Shown here in pieces: positions 20,461-30,393 of a stretch of DNA of 60,000 bases. The notes below the pieces were generated by a model. The model made no database searches, had not been told where the DNA came from, and saw only the letters and a program-made list of their open reading frames with translations. This stretch comes from Gnetum montanum (taxonomy: Eukaryota > Streptophyta > Gnetopsida > Gnetales > Gnetaceae), in the NCBI GenBank assembly GCA_015680685.1, contig MNCI01003715.1, positions 411,790-471,789 of the forward strand. Reading direction: 5' to 3'. The position numbers were made by a program, and so were the translations under genes. Position 1 is the stretch's first letter. Every line of letters starts with the position of its first letter.

Positions 20461-20760
20461 TAGCGTAACTAGCATAGGCAGGTATTGATACCCAACATAG
20501 CACACATCTTTGAAACAAATACAATTACAACGCCGTGACAGTGAAAACAAAAATCATACAAAGAAGGTGAAAAATGACTTACTAGGTGAGTAGAGTAGCC
20601 TCCCAAGTTTCAACTCGTGCCTTCGAAATTCGTCCCAAGCTTTCCTGTACTTCATCAATCCTCGCTTAAATAATCTTCACAAAATCGTCTACTTACGCTT
20701 TCTCTCTACTTTAGCCTAACTCAACCTTGCTACGTTTACAGCTTACTTTGAGGACGAACC

Positions 20761-21163
20761 ATCTACCTATAAACGTGATGGTGAAAACTTGCTATTTTCA
20801 TGTCTAATCAACATAGAACTTTCCCGAAATGTAGGCATGTCAGTTCAACATGAAGCGTGAAGATCGCACCATTAATCTTGTAGATGTCACATTGATGGTG
20901 GTCCAAAAAGACCCTAAACTAACGCATAGCTTATCATCTCGTAATTCAGTCGCATTAACTACAGTCTGCAAAAACACAAAAAAAACCTTACGCTAGCACC
21001 TAGGAAACCTAGCTCGCGATTTTCTTAATAAGTGTGTATATTGTAACGGTCCACTAAGATCTTAAACTGGCAGCCTTTTCTAGCACATACCTCTAAAACC
21101 TTCTATCATTTCATCATGTTGACAAAAACAATGTAACAACTTCTGTTCTTGGTGGTTTTGCAG
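20761..21163 (+). other. Tat-2 region between antisense gene and RT
   Basis: Probable promoter side of the antisense gene and end of the sense intron. It contains one ATCTTAAACTGGCAG repeat core (21057-21073) and ends TTCTTGGTGGTTTTGCAG at 21163, a strong acceptor before pol. No other gene seen. Confidence 0.5.
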
Positions 21164-22420
21164 GTCAGTTCGCAAATGGACAAAGCTTTACTTGCACCCC
21201 TAGCCCTAACAGGCCCATACAGGGAAACATTTAGACAGACTAATCTTGCAATGATAGGAACCGATGCCCTCTCCTGTGACATAACCATAGCAGCCTCGGA
21301 AGTATCTCCAGACTGGCCAGAACATTTGGCCTGGACCCTAGATCTAAAGGCTGGTGATGTGACCAAGGATTCCCTCCCTGAGGTCTCTGTGGTTACAAAC
21401 AAGGGAGAAGGAAAAATTCTAAAGGTTAGTTCCCTCCTTGACCAACAAACACAGAGCGACATATCTTGAGTGCTCCAAGATAACATTGTGGTGTTCACAT
21501 GATCGTATGACGACATGCCGAGTTTATACCTGCGACTAATACAACACAACATCGTGTTAGACCTGAGTATCAAAGCGGTTAGATAGAAAGCATGGAAGAT
21601 TAAGCCTAAAATCATGTTGGTAGTGTGTGATGAAATCACTAAGCTATATGAAGCTAGTTTCATTCATGCAATTGATTATTCAGATTGGGTGTCAAACATT
21701 GTTGTTGTTTCTAAGAAAATGGGAGGAATACACATCTTTATAGACTTGCACAATCTAAACAAGGTAATGATTAAAGATAATTTCTCATTATCGAGTATTA
21801 ACCAACTTATCAATAGAACAGTTGGCCACACATTACTATCCTTCATGGATGGGTTTCCAGGATATAATCAAATCTGTATCAACCCAGAACATCAACTGAC
21901 TACAACTTTCATAACCCCCTGGGGAACTTTCTGTTATACCATGATGCCTTTCGAGTTAAAATACGTTGGAGCAACTTATCAATATGCCATGATGTATATC
22001 TTTAGCGATTACCTCTTAGAGAGATTGAATGACTATGTAGATGACATAGCTATTAAATCTAGGAAGTCGGAAGATCACCCAGAGGACCTAGAGTTAATCC
22101 TTAAATAATGTCTTAGGCACAGCCTATGGCTCAACCCAAGAAAATGTGTGTTCGAAATTAAAACTAGATGCATGTTGGGGTTTGTAGTATCGAAGGTTGG
22201 CATATGAGTCAACCCCGACAAGGTTAAGGCCATTGTTATCCTGGCACCACCTACAAACCTCAAAGAACTACGTGGGTTGCAAGGTAGGCTACAGTTTATC
22301 AGGAGATTCATCTTGAAGTTGATAGATAAATTAGATCCTATGCAACATCTGCTTAAGAAGGGAGTTAACATCAAGTGGATCGAGGACTGCCAACATGCGT
22401 TTGACAACCTAAAGAAAGAG
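21164..22420 (+). pseudogene. Tat-2 reverse transcriptase
   Basis: Homologue of the Tat-1 RT. The frame opens after TTTTGCAG with SSQMDKALLAPLALTGPY. RT blocks: FIDLHNLNKVMIKDNFSLSS, LSFMDGFPGYNQI, WGTFCYTMMPFELKYVGATY, catalytic YVDDIAI near 22037, then LQGRLQFIRRFILKLIDKL. Stops at 21468-21470, 21500, 21585, 22106-22108 and 22207. The active-site YVDD is intact. The 110-residue minus ORF overlapping 22075-22407 is a shadow. Confidence 0.87.
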
Positions 22421-23330
22421 CTGCTACATTTGCCAATGGTTTTCCCGCCACAAAGGGATCAGCCTTTCTACATCTACCTGGCAAGTTTCGATGTGTCCAT
22501 AGTTGCGTTGTTGTATCAAAAGAGGGACGACGGGTCGAAAATCCTTATCTATTATCTAAGTCATGCTCTATTTGCATATGAAACGAGGTACAATGAAGTA
22601 GAGCGTAACTATTTGGCATTGGTGTTTTCACTTAAAAAATGTAGACACTATCTTTTCCGCAGCCAGGTTAACATAATTTTCAAGAACAACATTCTGCAAG
22701 CCATTACAAACAACTTATATGAGAGCAGTAGGATACCTCATTGGAAAGCCATCACAGGAGAATTTGACTTGCACTACGTTGGCCAATCTTCCACGAAAGG
22801 CCAAGTGATAGCCTACCAGCTTGTAACATCATCTATTAACGATCAAGCCACGATAGAGCCTGAGTTTCCTGACAAACATGTACATAGTTTAAGCCCTGTA
22901 TCAACAGGCCTCGAAGCAACGTTATACCTTGATGGAGCTTCGACTACTAGAGGCGGCAGTGCCACTGCCATCATTATCCTTTTCCCTGAGGATGTTCGCC
23001 CATTGGCTTACCGCCTGGTGTTTCCTTGTACGAACAATGTGGCAAAATACAAGGGGCTCCTTAGGGGATTGTTAGCAGCCAGAGAACTGAACGTTCAACA
23101 CCTAGCGATCTGAGGCGATTTGATGCTCGTTGTCAATCAAATCACAAAAGTATACACTTGCAAAGCTATGCATTTGCAACCCTATTGTGATATGGCTAAA
23201 GATCTTCTAAAATAATTTACAATGACTGACGTCTGACATGTGTTGCGTAGTGAAAACACAGTAGCCAATGCACTAGCTATGCTAGCTTTAAACATGTCAC
23301 CACATTTGTTCATCACCTTGCCCACTTTAA
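22421..23330 (+). pseudogene. Tat-2 dual RNase H
   Basis: The first, Ty3-type RH is complete in outline: FYIYLASFDVSIVALLYQ, LSHALFAYETRYNEVERN, LALVFSLKKCRHYLF. The second, archaeal/plant-type RH follows: LYLDGASTTRGGSATA near 22925, NVAKYKGLLRGLL near 23035, GDLMLVVNQI near 23114 and TVANALAMLAL near 23255. Two of its four catalytic acids are changed (Glu to Lys in VAKYK, Asp to Asn in VANALA). TGA at 23111-23113 falls on the same codon as the Tat-1 stop at 13140. The same exon runs into integrase. Confidence 0.85.
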
Positions 23331-23389
23331 TGATAGAATGTTCAGACCCTATCATCCAAGCAGCACAAATCTCTTCCTTAAGTACAGAA

Positions 23390-24643
23390 AGAATGCCAGA
23401 ATGGTACGACAACATGAAAGCCTACCTTCTACATGGCGAACAACCACACGAGTTAACATCTACACAAAAAGATGCAATCCACAAGCATGCCAGGTAATAT
23501 GTAATGATCGAAGACAGTACTCTATGTAGGTGCACTTTTGATGGGGTATTGTTAACTTGCGTTAATAACGACCAAGCACAAAGGATAGTTAGCGAAGTCC
23601 ATGAAGGACTATGTGGAGGACACATAGCCACCTGAGCCATGGCCGTTAAAATCATATGCTTAGGGTATTACTGGCCGTACATGGAATGAGACTGTTTTAC
23701 CAAGGTTAAGACATGTGACACATGCCAGTGTTACTCAAATCTAATACATGTGTCACCAATTGAGTTGCATACTACATAGATCACTTGGCCATTTCGACAA
23801 TGGGGACTAAACATCATAGGCCCCATCATGCCTAAGTCTTCCGCAAGACATAGCTTCATTATCACTGCCACTAAGTACTTCATAAAGTGGGTCGAGGCTA
23901 TTCCCCTATGAAAGACTACATCTCAACAGGTTTGCCATTTTATCTTAGATAACATAGTAACCAGATTTGGGCTTCCCATGACTATTGTGACCGATAATGG
24001 ACCATAATTTAGTAGCACCGAAACCAAATCATTTTGCAATAACCTTGGTATTAAGCAATATTTTTCCTCACCTTATTACCCGTAAGCGAATGGTCAAGCA
24101 GAAACAACAAATAAGGTGGTGATCAATTTACTAAAAAAGATGCTTAGCAGCAACAAGAAGTAATGGCATGAGAAAATCCTCCACATGCTATGGGCCTATC
24201 GTACAACATGCAGAATAGCTACTGGTAGGACACCCTACAACCTAGTCTACGGATCTGAAGCAGTGTTGCCCTTTGAACTACATGTTCCCTCATTGCAGAT
24301 GGTCCTCTCCACGGTTATAAATGAGACTCAACACAACGAGTCCAGGATTTCGGATCTAGACTCAGTGAAGGAGAAACACATCTAGATACTCGACAGCATC
24401 GAAAAATATCAGGACAGGCAAAAGTAGAAGCATCATCACAACCTGCATCAACGATCGATTAAGAAAGGAGACTTGGTTCTTAAGGCCATTCATGAACCAG
24501 TGAGAAAATTCTTTGCAAGCTGGGAAGGCCCCTTCCTGATCATCAACGCATATGGTAATAGAGCATTCAGGCTAGCGGACATCGATGGCAACGAACTTCC
24601 AAATTCGGTGAATCATATGTATCTAAAGAAATACCACATTTAG
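23390..24643 (+). pseudogene. Tat-2 integrase
   Basis: Zinc-binding N-terminus (VHEGLCGGHIAT, GYYWPYMEXDC, TCDTCQ) with CxxC intact. The catalytic core has GLNIIGP, where the first Asp is Asn, then TDNGP, and NGQAETTNK with Glu intact. Several stops: 23497, 23634, 23687, 23778, 23911, 24006 and TAA at 24083-24085 (same codon as in Tat-1). The 3' part reads MLWAYRTTCRIATGRTPYNL and VYGSEAVLPFEL, then GDLVLKAIHEP, ending NHMYLKKYHI with the terminal stop near 24641-24643. Confidence 0.84.
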
Positions 24644-24654
24644 ATGATAGCTCA

Positions 24655-25085
24655 GCTTAAACGTAAGGTAACAAATGTCCATGACGATGTAAAATTGACG
24701 CTATAACAATCGTCTGCTACAAGGTAAAACTAGCTGTGTTGTACACGTCTGCTATGACGTAAAACTAGCATTTCTTGCACGCATCCGCCACGATGCTATA
24801 CTGACAATGTTTTTGACCATCTGCCATGATGTGAAACTGGTAAGGTAAGCATCTATTTGCTGAAACGTTAAACTAGCATAGACTTGTCCTTGGGTCACGA
24901 CACAAAACTGACACCTACAACACGGTTTGCCAGGACCATAAACTAGCTCTTCCACTATCCACTACGACGTAAAACTAGCACACTTCAATCTTCCTAAACT
25001 TTAAACTGGGACCATGGTCTAATGGGACTTAAAATTAGCTATAATGGTCTACTAAGACTTAAAACTAGAATCTACCAACAAACCA
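24655..25085 (+). repeat. Post-pol repeats of Tat-2 (TGACGTAAAACTAGC core)
   Basis: About ten diverged units of 35-45 bases sharing TCYGCYAYGAYG, a short spacer and TAAACTAGC. They match Tat-1 repeats 15151-15375 in core and position but lack the expanded 38-bp array. Confidence 0.75.
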
Positions 25086-26255
25086 TCCATGAAACAAGCA
25101 TGCCTGATCATTCTTGCACGACATCACTATCAGACAGAATGGGTAGGTCGTTGGAACAAACGCAATGATGCTACCCTCCTAACATCCTACTGATTCCTCG
25201 GATATGCCAAAATGCATACTACTAACCCCTCAGAGATGCTGCTACAATGACCACTCAGTGATTGCAACTCCTGGGGTCAGCTTTGCCACTCAGAGCCCCA
25301 AGGAAACTATGGTCACCCATAACCTTGGTTGCCTCCAGTCATCACTGCCATCAAACCCTGGCTTAGTAGATTCATCTAACTGGCTCCTTACCTAGTCAGA
25401 TGGATAAGATGAATCTGGCTATCGATAGCGAATTACTAAGTTGCGGTGTCAACAAAGGGACTAGTGCCTCTTGCTATGGTTCTTCTCCATGGCCTGTGCT
25501 CTCCTTTTCACTTCGGACGACACTTGTTTCAACAGCCTCCCCAGCGGTTAGGAAAACTGATTTTGTTCTTTGTTCTTTGTTACATTTTGTAAGTTACTTG
25601 CTACGATAGCGTTATTCAAAAATGCATTCACTAGGAGGGCAAGGCATCACAGTGTTCAGAGGTGGCTGCTTAGACTAGCCTAACTACTTGGGAGTGCAGA
25701 CCCTGCCCTTTCCCCCACCAGATACCTTATCTTACTTTCTTCTTCCCTTATCTTTATGACCATCCTTACCCTCTTCTCTTGTTTGTATAGAATGTGAGTG
25801 TATAGGGAGCCTTTCGCACATGACGACCATCATGTCCATGAACTAGCGTAATGCAACTCGCCTCATGGAAAGCATATGTATTATAAAAAAAAGAGTGTGT
25901 GCAAAGCTAGGAAAAATGGATGAAACACAACTCACCTAGGCCATGCAGGCGTAACACAACTCTTCTAGGCAAGTCCCACATATACTATGCAGTAGTGTAA
26001 CCCCACGCAAAAACACCCATGAGGAGTTATCTAATAACATGTTTGTGAAGTATCCTACTCACACTTGAGTCTTCCGCAAACCTCCCTCCCTCATAACTGT
26101 AGAATCCTCTCCTGCTCCTTGCGCTCCCACCTTCACACTTCCAGGCTTAACAGAGCAACATTTGAGTAGTAACCGATGGACGATGTTGGTGTCTTTACCT
26201 ATGTGGTGTTTCACATTCTTTGTTGACATCTCTCGGGCAAGCCCTCAAAACATTA
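25086..26255 (+). other. Tat-2 3' non-coding region
   Basis: 1.2 kb without a recognisable gene. Its right end (TTCTTTGTTGACATCTCTCG) resembles Tat-1 16488-16512. Confidence 0.5.
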
Positions 26256-26270
26256 ACAAAGAGGGGCCAT

Positions 26271-27508
26271 TGAAACTCTGTGAAATTTCGAGACCTCGAT
26301 GATTCAGCAAAGTCTTGAAGCTTAGGCAAGGATTTCCACAAGTGGCACATTTCAGCAAGTTTTCTTTTTCAAAAAAGGGCTTGCTACGCTACGCTGCGCA
26401 GTTCAACATAGCAAACTTCAAGAAGACAGAACAGAACAAGGGATGTGTAGTAATAAAACTCAACTTCGCAAGTTAGCCATGTTCAAAAATCTTAACTTTT
26501 TCCATATTATGTCACGTTATGTTATGCAGCGTAACGCAAGTGGCATAGTTGATTTAGTCGTGATAACAAGCATAAAAAAATTCAAACAATGGTAGTCATT
26601 ACGCTACGATATGCTCCCCAGTGTATCGCAGTGTAGCCGTAGGAAAATTCACCACCAAAGATCTAGAAATCCTTCAACGCTAAAGACGAGGGTGGTTATG
26701 CTATATTATGCTTCAGAGTGTAGCATAGCGTAGCGTTACAAGTTTCAGCTACAGCACATCAGGTCAACGGTATTTTGTGGGCCCAAGACACGCATCATCT
26801 AAACCACATTCTCCTCTTAACCCTAATCTTATAAATACCTTGGCAAACAACACTCAAAGGGTTGGCAATTTTTGATAGTTTCTTTTAGCAAAGATTGGCG
26901 AGATGATAAGAAAGAGTTGGCAACAGAAGAATATTAATGGTGACAAACAGAATTTTTTGGCTAGAGATTCAAAATTAGCAAACACTTTGCTTCGAGCCTA
27001 AATCCCTTGTGCCTAGATTTGGCTAGTGAACAAGGTAAATTAGCCTTTGCTTGTTTAATCTCTAAATAGCTTCTTGTTGGTGGCGGGTACTTCATCCAAA
27101 CCGGAGCCCGCTTGTAAATCCCATTGTATTCATCACATTTATTTATAAGGTGGGACCCAGATCTCAGGATCATGCATGTACTAGATTCAATTCATTTTGC
27201 CCTGTTTACATTGAATTTTGCAATCATTTTGCATAGTTTACATCGCCTTCATTGCCTTCAAGATTCGATCTTGGAGCAGATCTCGTTTTTTCGTAAATTG
27301 ATAATATATTTTCACATTAAATCTTCTCCTCGTTATATGATCATTGACAAGTTTACTGACTAAGTAAGTCCCTGTCTGATCGACAAGACCGATTAGGGCA
27401 CCTCGAATTTTTTTTCTCTAGCACAGTCCTCACGCGGATCTGGGGTTAAAACTGTGTACATGGAAATCCCCTCAGTGTTTCCAGAAACTGAAGTTTTCCG
27501 TTGTTACA
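26271..27508 (+). mobile_element. 3' LTR of Tat-2
   Basis: 1,238 bp. It starts TGAAACTCTG after AAAGAGGGGCCAT and ends GTTGTTACA. The right edge is fixed independently, because the alignment of element C with element A continues up to 27509. TATA box at 26830-26837. U3 is rich in TAGCGTAACGC / ACGCTACG words (26385-26750), giving imperfect palindromes. The following GTAAG (27509-27513) is the likely target duplication; its partner would lie left of the window. Confidence 0.75.
26830..26837 (+). promoter_or_regulatory. TATA box in Tat-2 LTR
   Basis: TATAAATA within AATCTTATAAATACCTT. Confidence 0.58.
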
Positions 27509-29060
27509 GTAAGGTCCATTAGCTAAGTTGTGATATGGCTGATACGAATTTGGAGATATAATACTGGTAACTACTCGAGGTGTAGGGGTTAAGAGAAAAA
27601 TTGAAAAAATTGGACCAGGAGCCCCATGATTGAGAGCGAACCTCCAGTAGCGATAGAATGGAAAAAGATAAGGAATAAGAAAGATGGAGAAAAAGAAACA
27701 ACGGTCACGCCAATAAAATGGATGTCAAAGATGGTAATGAACAAAATAAATGGTGATTGTGTAAATGTTTAAGGGAAAGAAATTAATGAATGTACCAAAT
27801 AGGAATGCCAGTGGATCCTCCCCAAAGAAGGCTCATGCCCTTAATGCCCTGACAATCGCACATTCAAAGAGTTCGTAGGCTCTAGGAATGTCATTTGGAG
27901 ACAAGAGTTAAAGTCTTAACCATAAGAGTTTACCAAAAAGAAAACAATGCATCAACCAAAATATGGACTACTGATACAACCGGCAGTGAGGTGATAAATG
28001 GGGAAAGAAGGATGGAAAGAATAGAATGGAATGGAATCTCAAGAATAAGGTGGTGTACAGCTCCTTGTGTATTAATGGTTAATGTGACTTAGTAGATATC
28101 ATTCCAAATCTAGCCTCAAAAAAACCACATTCAGTGACTTTGCATTAATACATTCAGCCCATCCATCCACTTGAAGTAACAAGAATGCTTCCACCAAAGA
28201 GCCACCACCATTCCAATGAAACAAAAGAGGAGAAAGTAGGAAGCAAGAAGGACCTTAGTTAGAGCGAACATGTTTATTTTAGTTTCATAACCAGTGCTTG
28301 TAGCCCAAATGATTATTTCATCTAAGGGGTATGCTTTGAATTCTCACTAGGTTTTCTTTGTGTATTTTTGCATGAGAACCACACCATGCAAAGACTTATT
28401 ATTTTTATTTGCTTAGCTTCTCGATAATGTGGCAATGTCAGAACGGTAAGAAAACTCAAGAAGAAAACATCTAAGCACCCAAGAGAATGGCCAGCATAAG
28501 TGCATCAAATCCCCTTGAAGTCACACCCTTTTCAATCCTTGAGTCCTTCCTTAGTTTGAGAAATGCCCAGTCACTGATTCGTTGATAGTTCTTATTATTG
28601 AGAAAGGGACTATATAGTTCCAAGCCAAGAGAAACTATAGAAATTTATGGATGTATGGATGAAGTGGACTCATTGCCTACTATATCAAAAGAACCATACC
28701 TTAGTATCAACATCATAACTTAAAGGTAAAAACCAAACATTAGCAATCAATGGAATATAGTTCATACCATCTTTGGAGCACTTATTAAGTGACAAAACTT
28801 AACAAAACAAAATGAATAAACACACAAATAAACAAAGAAGTATGAATGATGTTGCAAAACAAAAACAAGAAAAGTTAAAGAAATGTATAAAATAAAAACT
28901 GAAAAAGAAACTGAGGGCCTCACATGATTAGCATAGGTGGCCATCTCCCTCATGACTGAATTGGAAGGGGAAGATTTGAAATAATGAGCGAGGTCGTCCT
29001 CTCTTAAATGTGCTATGTGCATAGATCGTTCTAGGTTCATGATAAGGGTTGGTCAGTTGC
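27509..29060 (-). mobile_element. 3' non-coding part of element C
   Basis: Minus-strand homologue of element A 52060-53560: the landmarks CTCCTACACCTTGG and TGACATCCATTTTATTGG, and a GGATCCTCCCCAAAG block, recur in order. ORFs here are not genes. Element C is cut at 27509 by Tat-2, so its 3' LTR is not in this window. Confidence 0.7.
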
Positions 29061-29820
29061 ACACAGACTAGTATTCTCCTATCGGAGTACTCATTTGGAT
29101 TTTCTAAGAGTTTCCAACTTCCCTCGATTGGTGGTTTCAGATTAAGGGTTGGAAGTTGGCGATACTCTTGCTCCAGTGCATCTATGCTTTCTACGTGGGT
29201 GTAAGTTGGTTCCCCAGTTAGTTCCATGCATATTGCTGGGTTGCTCTCTTGATTAGTTGTCAACCACTGGGTGTTCTCTTGTTGCGTGGTTGCTACATAT
29301 AAGCACTTTTGTATGTTAACTTCCTGGGCACATCGGTTGCATGCAAGAGATGCTGAACATTCCTATATGCCATCACCCTCTGTATCACTGTATGTCATGC
29401 ATGGAACCTTCTTCTTCTTTATTTTTCCATAAGTATTTTCCTTAGATATTTCCAAGGAAAGATCGTAGATTCCTAGGCATGCATTTATGGTACTTAGCCA
29501 TGCCCTCCCCATTATTATTAGGAAGTCCCCTTTGTCATTGTTTACTTGGATCACTAGGAAATCAGCTAGGTATGACCAACCACACACAGTGGTAATGATG
29601 TCCTCCACCAATCCCAAGGGAATGGTGATGGGTTGATCAGCCAGATCTAAGAGAATATTGCTCTTCTTTAGTGGAGGCAGGTTTCAGGCTTTATACATTT
29701 CTTGTGATATTAAGTTGACTCCGAAACCTGAGTCAAGAAGAGCTTTATGTGGTTCATTCCCAGCGACCTGGAGGTAGATTAAGGGACTTCCAAGATCAGA
29801 GAATTTCCTGGGATGGTGGC
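29061..29820 (-). pseudogene. Element C protease, fused to post-integrase sequence by deletion
   Basis: Aspartic protease of an Athila-like element: active site LLDSGFGVNLIS near 29735, then ITIPLGLVEDIITTVCGWSY and GDFLIIMGRAWLSTINACLG (29617-29363). The Asp-Ser-Gly triad is intact. Downstream the ESIDALEQEYRQLPTLNL region matches element A 49062-49115, but within about 60 bases the sequence jumps to what in A follows integrase (about 52000). RT, RNase H and integrase are therefore missing, a loss of about 2.9 kb relative to A. Confidence 0.8.
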
Positions 29821-30393
29821 CTTCCTTGATCTAGTCAGTGACTGTATGTGTTAACATAACCGTATGCGTTGAGATCTATTGTTGGTTTGAAGGGAGCTCC
29901 AAAGCCTTATTTTATGGAGGAATGTTTGGAGGCTCAACCGCTTGTGGTTGTGAGACCTTGTTTGGATTGTTGGTTTTGAAGAAAGGTATTCTCCTTGTAT
30001 GGTTGTCAGAACTTGCAGTGGGTTGAAGGTTTACAGCTCTCGTAGAATTGTGTTGCTACGGTTGAGTGGGGAGTTCCCCTTGCATCGCTGGAGAGGGTGG
30101 TATTGGAGCTATCAGTGTAAGAGTTGCAGATGGATTTGGAGGATGGTATGTGTGTGGTGTGTCTCTCCTAGGATAAGGAGTCCTATAATACTCTCGAGCT
30201 TGGTAGTGACATTGTGGTGTTGCATGACTGACAAAGTCACTTGGAGAGATTGGCTGCTGCACGTAGTAGCCATATGGATCCAATTGCCGATAAGGGTATT
30301 GTTGCCTTGGTGGTGGCATCCCCCATGACTGTGGGTATTACCATTGCTAGTGTTGTTTAATAGTTTGTGGCAAATTTCCACTTGGATAATGTG

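Larger units (their letters stand above)
18390..20760 (-). pseudogene. Antisense accessory gene of Tat-2, 5' half
   Basis: Exons on the minus strand: about 20760-20583, 20026-19577, 19521-19215 and 19108 to at least 18390. Introns of 556, 55 and 106 bp have GT-AG borders, and phases 2, 2 and 1 agree once a single-base loss in a T-run near 19487 is allowed. The protein reads YNTLFVARHLTTYFQNPPYL, VYYVGRYKQLSTFYDIGF, then AETTIKEFTSISNVCAGVLG, and the last exon has AGLMELFLAITPNVIVAKML and HVRNMRLSFDINAQLFINFF followed by a Lys/Glu-rich helix. That last exon faintly recalls plant mobile-domain or plant transposon-protein families, but I cannot assign it. About seven in-frame stops. Exon 4 is cut by the end of the Tat-1 LTR. 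Confidence 0.72.

Noticed and set aside
21106-21663. 185-residue minus-strand ORF
   Set aside because: It overlaps clear RT-coding sequence of Tat-2 on the plus strand; shadow ORF.
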